Below, one piece after another: positions 55,259 to 64,000 of a DNA stretch of 64,000 nucleotides (position 1 is the first letter of the stretch; each line of letters opens with the position of its first letter). Source of the DNA: Vespula vulgaris (Eukaryota; Arthropoda; Insecta; Hymenoptera; Vespidae); contig NC_066589.1 of NCBI RefSeq assembly GCF_905475345.1, positions 2,475,501 through 2,539,500 of the forward strand, in the 5' to 3' direction. Below the pieces are notes generated by a model. The model ran no database searches, was not told the origin of the DNA, and worked only from the letters and a program-made list of their open reading frames with translations. A program made the position numbers and the translations under genes.

Positions 55259-55266
55259 TGACGTCA
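55259..55266. promoter_or_regulatory. CRE palindrome TGACGTCA
   Basis: A perfect CRE octamer lies about 960 bp upstream of the proposed transcription start of the plus-strand tetraspan gene. The hexamer TGTGAC occurs at 55243 and again overlapping the site at 55257. CREB/ATF factors bind this octamer in animals; use here is inferred. Confidence 0.3.
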
Positions 55267-56160
55267 TTCTTCTAATTAACGACATAATGTCGGTTTAAAA
55301 ATATTTAACATCAAAAAGGCTATTTCGGATCAAATCTTTGTACATAATTATCTTGTATCTAAACAAAGTTTTTTTTATAATAAATATCAATAAATTTATC
55401 ATAATTACCGCTCGAAAGAACAAAATTAAAAATTGAAATGTCACATTTTTTATAAACAGACATGAAGTCGAAGATATCAAGTCAACGATAAGAATACAAC
55501 GAATATTTTTAATATAAGAAAAGAAAAAGAAAGAGATTGAAATCAATGAATCTGCGCCATTAAGATTAGAAATGCGTAACTCGTTTTAACTTTTTAATTG
55601 CATAATTTCGTAATTGGGACTTAAATTAGATATACACTTTAATTCATTAATGATTCAGACTATCTCTGTAAATTTATATTACTTTGATTATAAATACAGG
55701 CGTTTTCCGAAGAAATCACTAGATTTCATAATAATTCTGATGGACATTTCTCATTAGTACACACATACACACACACATATATATATATATTATAACTCTA
55801 TACCATTATAGCAATTAAAACAGAAGTTTCTATCTAAGAAAAAATACAATAATCGGTATTTATATTTATTAAAACGTTAATATTACAACAATATCTTAAT
55901 TGCTATCAATTTTTATCGGATTTGATCTTATACAAAAATTAAACAAAAATAAGACGTGATTGTTATAAACACCGGTGCGCTGATAAATAATATTGATTCT
56001 AATAAAACGCATGTACGATTAAATTTTTTAGTGCAGATAGATCCGTCATCGTCTAAGATAAGATGAAAGTCATTTCTTCGTTCTAATAGAACAGACGTGC
56101 CCACACACAATCACACACCATGACGCGTACTCGTAAACGCCATTGTGTTTTCGAGAATCG

Positions 56161-56223
56161 TATAAAGTATGGTTTAGCAGAATACTCCCGCGCGACTTCG
56201 GTTACTCGGTTACGGCGTCAGTC
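56161..56223 (+). promoter_or_regulatory. Candidate core promoter of the Ssk-like gene
   Basis: TATAAAGTAT at 56161 and an arthropod-type initiator TCAGTC at 56218-56223 lie in a locally GC-richer patch just before a consensus donor. The spacing of about 59 bp is too long for a classical TATA/Inr pair, so probably only one of the two is used. Confidence 0.3.
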
Positions 56224-56271
56224 GCTGTTGAACCATCGTAACGTGAACAACTGCGACGAGATTCAAAACAC
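56220..56271 (+). other. Probable 5' non-coding exon of the Ssk-like gene
   Basis: The sequence from the Inr-like site to AAAACAC is followed by the consensus donor GTAAGTAA at 56272. It has no ATG. The next good acceptor paired with a real coding exon on this strand is TTTGTTTCAG at 61324, just 10 nt before the start codon, so this exon would supply the leader. The link is inferred; a start site nearer the coding exon (see 60554-60793) is the alternative. Confidence 0.4.
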
Positions 56272-57458
56272 GTAAGTAAACGATTGAAGTTTTTACAAGT
56301 TTTACAAGTGTACCTTTCAATATATAAATTATCCTTTAAAAATAGAAAGAGAAACGTAATATAATAATTTGATATAAATTAATGGATTAAAATTAATAAG
56401 AAAATAAATTAATGTTGCTTATCCTTTTAATAACATTTCCGTTCAAACAGAAATCGTATTGTAATATTATATTTCATATCATATTATATTGTATGATCAT
56501 ATATAATATTTGTAGTGTACGCTTTAAATAACTTCACATCCACGTTATATATCTCCGAATTGATTTATAAGAAGTCGACGAACGTGCGTCGTAAGAAATC
56601 GACTTTCGCTGCATGTTTTGACGCCAGAAGCCGTGTCGCCTCTTTCGTTTCCGAAATATTCTTATACTGCCGTCGTACGGCTGACCTGGTTTCGCAGTTT
56701 TCCTTTGAAATTTAAACTGGATTCAATCACAAGATGCAAGATGTTAAGTGTAAACGTGTTATATATATGATAGCTATCATATCGTTGTGTATTAATAAAA
56801 TAAACTAATTAAAATGCATAAATATAAAATCAGTGAAAATATTAACGTAGTATTTCTTTTTGTGTTATAACAGTATATATTTGAAAAATTACTTTTGAAT
56901 TCTTTATTAAGGCAAAAAAATAAATCAAGTTAAACAATCGTCTCAGAATAAAAAGTTAATAAGAACTTCTCACATCTATTTTTGGAGATTCTCGTCACTC
57001 TACTCCTATCGCATGATTCAATTTTATCTTTTGTCGCTGAATAATTCGTATTTATTTCAAGAATCGATGATATATAAAATAACTACGTACTTTTTTACTA
57101 CTCAAGATATGCTTTTAATTAACTGTCAGTGAGAAATGAGTCAGAAGATGACACAATTATCTCTGAGTCACTTTAATTTTTTTACATGAACATGAAAAAT
57201 TATTTAGTTCTAACAAACACGTATATTTTTCTACGTTACGTGCCGATATGCAAATATGTATAGAGTTTTCCAAGAGCTATTTATAATACATATAAATTAT
57301 AAATAGTTATTAAATCAATATGAAAATTTGAAAAATTTTTAACTTTTAATATAATTGATATACAACAAAATAATTTCTTTCTAGAATTAATTGATTTATA
57401 TTAATCCACACTGGAAAATGTGTTTGTGTACACTACATATATATATATGTACATATAT

Positions 57459-57479
57459 ATATGTGTGTGTGTGTGTGTG
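57459..57479. repeat. (TG)n microsatellite
   Basis: A TG run directly at the left end of the inverted-repeat element. It may mark the insertion site. Confidence 0.85.
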
Positions 57480-57850
57480 GTGTTTCAAAACTCAATATAC
57501 AATCTGTGAGAGAAAATTAGTGAGGTCAAGGCAAACATTTTTTTAATTAAAGGAAAACACTTCGTTGATGCTGCGCAACTACCGAGTAGCTATGAAATAA
57601 TAACGAAATTTAGTTAATTACACTGCTCATACAAACACAAACTTGACAACTGACTGATGGAAATCATTTCATCTGCACAAACTACTTTTGCCAGAGCAAA
57701 TATTAGTTGATAACTTTCAAACTCTATGCTGACAATTTGGTCCCGTAATGGGATAACGACACATCATCGACTCCATACTGCCGGACAAAAAATGTTAGCC
57801 TTGACCTCCTTAAGTAATTCTCACGGTTTGTGTATTGAATTTTGAAACAC
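57480..57850. mobile_element. MITE-like element with terminal inverted repeats
   Basis: The left end (57480-57545, beginning GTGTTTCAAAACTCAATA) and the reverse complement of the right end (57786-57850, beginning GTGTTTCAAAATTCAATA) match at about four positions in five over about 65 bp. They share GTGAGA and GAGGTCAAGGC blocks. The roughly 240-bp interior has no long open frame, so the element is non-autonomous. The left end abuts a TG repeat, which hides any target-site duplication. The superfamily is not recognised. Confidence 0.75.
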
Positions 57851-59815
57851 TCTGTACATTATACTAGTTTATTAAAAATTGAATTAAAGTACAATAGAGT
57901 CTGTTCATATAAGAGCATATATATAAAATGATTTACTGGCACCGATCAGTTAAATAAGACATTTGATTATTGAATTAAATAAGAACAGGCTTAATGCAAT
58001 TTCCAAAAACGATTTGTCCTTCGTTACTTCCTTATTGTTCTTTAAAGCTCTCTCGATAAAAGAAACAAAGACATAGGAAACTTTCATTAATAAAAAACTA
58101 TCAAAGTAAATGACATGTAGAAATATTTGTCGGTTCTTAAACGATTATTTATTTATTTTTACAAAACAACCGTTCGCAATATTGATTGTGAGAAGCCTAT
58201 ATTTCGGAATCCTTTCTCTTCGTGATCTTCTTTTTCTACTATTCGAGGTCACACAAGCAGGTATAGCCGTCCAAAGGATCAGTCTCGAATATACTGGTTT
58301 TGCGTAATAGCGTCGCCCGATGCTATCTTAAAGGGGAAAGCAGAGTTATGCGGGAGAACATAGTCCGATTTAGTCTGATTGTCCGTATTATATATAGAGG
58401 ATGGGGCATTAACTTTATCCACCTGAATTATTTTCAATAATATTATTTAAAATGTATTCCATACAATAAAAAGTGTACGATACAAAGAGGGATGCAATTT
58501 GGTGTAAGCTATTTTTTTCCTAAATAGAAAAGTATTAATGATTGCAAAGTCATTTTCATTTTTTTCAATGGAACAGTATACTTCTGTTACTGTAGTAGAA
58601 TAGCTCATAAAAAAGAAATATCATTTTTTTCTTTTTATTACTTTGAGATGGTCTCCAACGAAAAAATCATGTTTAAATTATAAAATTGTGAAAGTCAAGC
58701 TTATTCATTTTCATCATTACGTTTCATATACATTTTAATAATTACTACTATTTCTTCACTTACAAAAAAATATCTCGCAAAATCCTCCTGCATATAACAT
58801 TTTGTAATATTATTAAAAATAATGGAAATAATTTAGATAGACAAATTTAATGTACTACCCTATATATAAACAAATTTCAACTATTTACTAAAAAAAAAAC
58901 CTCTTCCCATAGAAAGATTTAATACATTTAATTAGATACACACATGCATCGGAGTCAGGTTTTATTGGACGAATCTGGTTTTAATAAAGCAGCGTTTAAT
59001 TAAAAAAGTTAACATTCCTGTAATGCACGGTCTCTAAAGAAATATTATATTCTTTCCTTTTTTTTCCTTTTTTCAAATAATCGGATTCGATAATTAACGC
59101 GCGTGTTGCTAATCACGTTAGCAAAGTTAAGATAGCTATATTCGCACAACGAATAAACGTTTTCTGTAGTTTTCATTTAAAAGATAAACTATATTATCAT
59201 TTTATTTGAAATATTATATTGAATTTAACTAAAGATTACAAAGTTTCTCTATATTTCGATATACTAAAAAACGTTACGATTAATATTGATATTCTGCAGA
59301 GATATTTTAAGCTAACCCAAATACGAATGAACGATGTTTTATTCGATTCGTTCGTGATTCGCATTGATTACTTGTATTCACAAATACCTCTTTATACGTA
59401 CGATTTTACTGGCGATTATATGCTTCTCAAAACTCCTACTATATACAAGACACTTGGTGTTGCAAAACAAATTACAAGAAACTACTTTTAAACGATCTCC
59501 ATTCAATCAAATAAAAACAAACTTTGTTCAATGTTCGTAGAATTTAAAGTCATTACATTTGTATCATATTTTAAACCGCTATCTCATCATTAACTATAAC
59601 AAGTATAATAATAATTAATATAAATCATAATAATTTTAACACTTCTAGATTATGAATATTTCAATAATAAAATAAAATCTAAGTATAGAATCGTTTTATA
59701 TAGTGATTACCGTAGAAGTAAAAAATTCAGTATGACATAACGTCCTTGTATCTGACGCATAACATAAGTATGCACAACACGCAACACTACACACATGCAT
59801 GTATAAATACCTATA

Positions 59816-59834
59816 TCGTACGTACGTACGTACG
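59816..59834. repeat. (CGTA)n palindromic microsatellite
   Basis: Four CGTA units followed by CGATCG; self-complementary. Confidence 0.8.
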
Positions 59835-60553
59835 ATCGTTAATTTCTTTTACGTTCTATCCATCTTTGGTGTCTCATGGCCATGGGTGCTTCGTACCACT
59901 GACCCAGCTTAAGCGTCAGAGTCTGACTTTAATAAAACTCTACTAGCAAATAAAAAATGAAAACATACATACATATATACCTTATCCTATTCGTTGAGTA
60001 AATTTTCACCGAGAAAAAGAAAAAAAGAGAGAAATGTATATGGTACTTTAATTACGTCTTCTTTTTACGTCCTGAATCTATTCGTTTCAAGAGCCAAGAG
60101 AAGAATATTAACAAAAAGAAAAAATAAATCTCGCGATATTAGTTACTCTTCGTATTTATAATATTATCATCAAAGTTTCATTTTTCTGAGACACCAGGTA
60201 TATGAAGAATAAATTGTCAATAGTCAGTTGTTATTGAAATGCGAGACAAACTCATTTCCGTCAAAACATCGATGATTATATCGTTTTCCACAATTACATA
60301 ATAGCTGATCTAGTTTATTAGAATACGTAATAAAAAGATCTATTCATAAAAAAAATCTTGTCGAAAGACGAAAGATTCAGAATATCAGGTGAATATAATA
60401 CCTTTCATATATATCGTACTTTAATCTCTGCGACGATTGGTTCACTTTTAGTTTATTTTTCTCGATTGAAATGAGTTTATATATGATCTTAAAATTGATC
60501 TTTGATCCATCACAAAGATACACGGTTAACAATCGCCTCGTACCGATCATTAC

Positions 60554-60593
60554 TATAAAAAGAACAGCATGGGAGTATAGGGTTACGTCAGTC
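60554..60593 (+). promoter_or_regulatory. TATA/Inr-like module 1
   Basis: TATAAAAAG at 60554 and ACGTCAGTC with the TCAGTC initiator at 60588-60593 lie about 740 bp upstream of the coding start at 61335. The TATA-to-start spacing is about 36 bp, slightly long. Confidence 0.25.
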
Positions 60594-60761
60594 AACTCGA
60601 CCTAATATCATCTACGCTTCGATTCGATCAACTACGCCTTAAAGAACAGCGAATTCGATTATCCATAAGATTTAATTATCCTGCATGTTATTTATAAAAA
60701 TAAGATCAAAGAAAATAAAATAAAAAATGTCTTATCGGCATATAATATTATCACGAATGAC

Positions 60762-60793
60762 CATAAAATACCACATCCGGAGTCACGTCAGTT
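60762..60793 (+). promoter_or_regulatory. TATA/Inr-like module 2
   Basis: CATAAAATA at 60762 and CACGTCAGTTT with TCAGTT at 60788-60793 have a spacing of about 27 bp. It resembles module 1, 200 bp upstream, including the ACGTCAGT core. It could be an alternative start for the tetraspan gene. Confidence 0.25.
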
Positions 60794-61334
60794 TATTCAA
60801 CTATAGTATGTTCATATCGATTTTAAGACTTCTTCTTTTCTCATTTAAAGTTCATAAAAAATTTAATAAGTTTAAGTTCTTCTAAACTTTTGTCCATAAG
60901 CAAACTATTCTCCTATTCATATGCTAATATCGACATAATTAGTTTTCACGGCGTTATCTTTGTTTTTCTTATATTATTTTTGATACTGCACTATAATGTA
61001 ATGTTATTAAATGAATTTTTATTTAATAATGTTAAATAGAATAAAACCCCATCGTCTTCACCCGTAGAAATATACATTTTACTATTTTCAATCCAATAAT
61101 AATACACGATAGATTATATAACGACTTTGCAAGATGCGAAAAATAAAACTTGTTAAGCCTCTAAGAATCGAGTAAAGTAAAATTGCTTAATTGATAAAGG
61201 TTTAGTTTTTTTTATTCGACTGTGTCACTTCTAACGTCATCATAAGGATTTTTTTTTTCAAATTATATCGTAATATTTCAAATAACATCGACGACACAAT
61301 TCATATATTATCTATTTGTTTCAGATAAACAAAA

Positions 61335-63444
61335 ATGGCCAACTTTACAAGGCTTTCAATCATAAAATTCATTGAACTTGTAAGTATAACTACGACGTTA
61401 TGTTACATTTTCAAAATCTACAATCAAAATACATTAGAATTACAAACATTATAGGCTTGTTGATGTTTTAATCTTAATCATACGTTTCCTATATAAATAA
61501 ATCGTGACATAATCGATGTTGTGTACGACCATAATAGAATAATTTCTCTGTTAAATTTACTTTGAGAACCGGAAACCGATAAGCTAACAATAAGCCAAAC
61601 GTTACTGTGTGTGTTAAGGTAGATATATATAAAACAACAAATCGTACACGTGCATCGAAAATCTTATAGTAGTCCAAAGAAGTTAATTAATTTATCCTCG
61701 AGACAGGAGTCGTTTCATCCTCTTCAAGGTGATTCACTTTACTAACAGACGCTTTTATCAGAAAAAGAAAGTGATGACTCTAAAGGAAGTTCTCGTTATA
61801 AGTATTTGACAATTGACTATTTCACGGTTCATAATAATTTATAGTTATAACGATTTTGACATACAGTGATTATAAAAAATATTGACATGATTTATACATT
61901 TTTGTACAATAAATATATATAAAAGTTGTAACAAATATAACTTACATTAAATGAAAATAAATGAAATATAATTATATTAAATGAAAATAATAAATTGATC
62001 AAAGTTCATTCGGTAAATTATTCATACTCGATAAATTATTCATAATTCGAAGAAATCAATTTTATTCATTTTCTAAATCATCTTTCTTGTGACTTTATGA
62101 GCAATATTAAATGCTTGTTAGAACGAGAAATCGTTGACGACTTAATACAAAATCGACATCCATTCTTATACGATACATGCGCATGCACATGATATACGCA
62201 CACACGCGTACAATATCCACACGGATCATATTGTATTTGCGTCTCCATTATTGTCTTGCCAATTAATTTAGTGAGAGAAACGTCATGAATATAACATTAA
62301 AGATGACCCAAGAATACTATAAGAAGAAATACGTACATGTATACGTATTACCTCGCCTATAATTCTCGAGCCTGTACGATCGTCCATAATGAAAATACTT
62401 ACCTGTTGCTGCTCGAATAGTCCTGGAAATAGAATGAAGTTCCTAACTAGAGCAAAGCAACAGAAACTATAATGTATTATTTACAGTTACATCGACGAGG
62501 ACAATATTCTTGTTTTCGATGGCCTGATTTAGTTCATATTCTACTCTTTATTTCTTCTATTTTAAAAAAAATCACACTTTATCACTTTTTTTTACGAATT
62601 AACACGACTTTCAATATTATTTTCAGTATGTTAATAGATTTTTTAGTATTTGAATTTTAAGCTTATCGATATTTTTATATATTAAACCATACAAAAAATA
62701 TAAAATCATTTATATAATATTATTATACTTTCCTTACACAAATTTTGTTCAAACAGACATTAAATGAACATTGCTAATACTAAATGAATAATTATAATAA
62801 ATATAATTATTCATCTGTATAATATAAAAACCTAGCATTTCGTGTACATTTATATATATATTTGCTTTTTCAGATCTTGGTATGTATCCTTATCGGATTG
62901 CATTACCATTCCTTTAATGGGGGGAATCAGCATACAGCGATGATCACAATGGGTACCTTTGGTGGATATCTCATTATTCTAGTCGGCTTGTTTGCTGGCA
63001 ATATAATGGGTACTCCAGTTAACCGTCGTGTGGTACGTTGAAAATCATATCTACATATACACGAAGTTCTACCGTATTCATATTTTTCCATTTTTCTTTC
63101 TTTTTATTCTTTTTGCTTTCATAAACATTGATTTCAATTAGATCACGCGTGTTCAATCAACGTAAAATAGAAAAAAAATACATAACAGAGATGCAACCCG
63201 TTCTACACCTATGTAACAATCTTAATAATGAATATTTTTTATTTGTATGTTGTAGGATCTTTTCTTCTCATTGGTTGGTTGCGTATTATTCATAATTACT
63301 GGCGCCTTGAATATCCAATACTTCGATGAACTTGCATATAAATCCTCTTTTCGTGACATAGGCTTAACAAAAGGATCCATTAGTATCATTCAAGGTGCAC
63401 TTTTCCTCATCGATTCTTTCCTCACGTTTAGAGGGGAAGCTTAA
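61335..63444 (+). CDS. Small four-pass membrane protein, Snakeskin-like (three coding exons)
   Basis: The coding exons are 61335-61379, 62874-63032 and 63256-63444. All junctions are phase 0 with consensus signals: TTTCAG before the first exon, GTAAGT, TTTTTCAG, GTACGT, TTGTAG. They give 130 residues, from MANFTRLSIIKFIEL to FRGEA. Four hydrophobic segments lie at about 8-25, 38-57, 71-88 and 107-125, with short loops and no signal peptide. The helix layout and local wording (GxxGGYLIxxVG, VGCVLFIITGAL, IIQGALFLIDS) resemble insect Snakeskin, a smooth septate-junction tetraspan of about 160 residues needed for gut and Malpighian-tubule barriers. This protein is shorter and has a different N-terminus, so it is probably a relative and not the orthologue. 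The ATG context is AAAAATGG. Function is inferred from the fold only. Confidence 0.85.
61380..62873 (+). other. Intron 2 of the Ssk-like gene
   Basis: The intron runs from donor GTAAGT at 61380 to acceptor TTTTTCAG ending at 62873. It is AT-rich and includes a TATCGATA (DRE-type octamer) at 62664. No other feature is seen. Confidence 0.8.
63033..63255 (+). other. Intron 3 of the Ssk-like gene
   Basis: Donor GTACGT at 63033 and acceptor TTGTAG ending at 63255. At 223 nt it is a typical short insect intron. Confidence 0.85.
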
Positions 63445-63504
63445 CAAACAAAAAACATTTTTCAACGCTATCGAGGGACTACATAGTCGGCATTCGATGA
63501 TGTT

Positions 63505-63510
63505 AATAAA
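63505..63510 (+). other. Polyadenylation signal AATAAA
   Basis: The signal lies 61 nt after the stop codon of the Ssk-like gene. A GT-rich stretch (GTGTTATCGATGTT) follows about 30 nt later, which suits a cleavage site near 63530. Further AATAAA copies near 63759-63785 could serve a longer 3' UTR. Confidence 0.5.
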
Positions 63511-63629
63511 CGCAGGCATATTTCGTTTATAATCAAGAAGTGTTATCGATGTTACATATACTGCCAAAGACAGCTGACACTCTCTCTTCTTTTATTTTAT
63601 ACATATGTATGTATGTGCGTATATGTATA

Positions 63630-63677
<48 letters not shown>

Positions 63678-64000
63678 TATATAAAACATACATATTAAAA
63701 TATCCACGTTTCATAAGAAAACGTCGAAAAACGAAGATACGCTTATTAAGTAAAATAAAATAAATCAAATATTATTAAATCAAATAAAAATAGACTGGAG
63801 GTCGGACGAAAAGTATTAAGAGTACAAAAAGGATATAAAGCCCATTTAGTTTTGCTATTATTGATTATTAAACTTTGCTTACCTCGTGAAAATCGATATA
63901 TTACAAAGATATTGAATTATTATATAACATGTAACATCTCTATAAAAAAAATGAAAAATTAATACCAATTTATACACTTTATGACAATCTACAGTACACT
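63511..64000. other. 3' flank of the Ssk-like gene
   Basis: A TA/TG microsatellite (about 63600-63682) and AT-rich sequence up to the window edge. No further gene is seen. Confidence 0.5.
63638..63682. repeat. (TA)n microsatellite
   Basis: TA run with one CA interruption, 200 bp after the stop codon of the Ssk-like gene. Confidence 0.9.

Larger units (their letters stand above)
47706..56150. other. Intergenic sequence without a supported gene
   Basis: AT-rich, with unique GC-balanced patches at 48420-48740, 49090-49220, 53000-53560 and 53920-54190. The ORF at 48518-48733 (71 codons, charged) and the minus-strand exon-like block 49171..49079 (AG acceptor, GTGAGT donor) were considered but have no second line of evidence. 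A long CT tract and a TTC tract are listed separately. Confidence 0.45.
56272..61324 (+). other. Probable first intron of the Ssk-like gene
   Basis: The span lies between the GTAAGT donor at 56272 and the TTTCAG acceptor at 61324 and is AT-rich. It contains the inverted-repeat element at 57480-57850, a unique patch at 58250-58410, and two TATA/TCAGT modules near 60.6 and 60.8 kb. The 66-codon open frame at 56515-56715 has no splice or family support. Confidence 0.35.

Overview
The window looks like a gene-poor stretch of an insect nuclear genome, most likely an aculeate hymenopteran (bee, wasp or ant). Most of it is AT-rich. CpG is plentiful rather than depleted, purine/pyrimidine microsatellites (GA/CT, TA, TTC, AAAAG) are everywhere, and the recognisable genes have small exons separated by long introns. 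The species call is an inference from composition and gene type, not from a sequence match.

Two protein-coding genes can be supported, one near each end. On the minus strand, 9632..9395 is the first coding exon of a claudin/PMP22/calcium-channel-gamma (TARP-like) four-membrane-pass protein. It carries the first membrane helix, most of the first extracellular loop and a GLF-R-V-C motif. The gene runs leftwards. Downstream in the same orientation are two related 36-nt exon candidates (6881..6846 and 503..468). Both have strong pyrimidine tracts and AG acceptors, the same phase, the same length and a shared donor type. Each would supply the second conserved loop cysteine, so they look like a mutually exclusive exon pair made by tandem duplication. 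The remaining exons must lie left of the window.

On the plus strand, 61335..63444 is a complete three-coding-exon gene for a 130-residue protein with four predicted membrane segments. Its layout is like that of the insect Snakeskin-type (Ssk-like, MARVEL-like) small tetraspan proteins. A probable non-coding first exon with a good donor lies 5 kb upstream (about 56220..56271), with a TATA-like element, an Inr-like TCAGT and a palindromic CRE site further up.

The roughly 46 kb between the genes has no supported coding gene. It holds microsatellites, some GC-richer unique patches that may be regulatory, one small-ORF candidate (24519..24650), and a 4-kb satellite array (43640..47705). In the array, about 270-bp and 293-bp monomers alternate to give a homogenised higher-order unit of about 562 bp. 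A MITE-like element with imperfect terminal inverted repeats of about 65 bp (57480..57850) sits in the first intron of the plus-strand gene. The long Ser/Leu/Arg/Glu/Lys-rich open frames elsewhere are translations of CT/GA repeats and are not genes.
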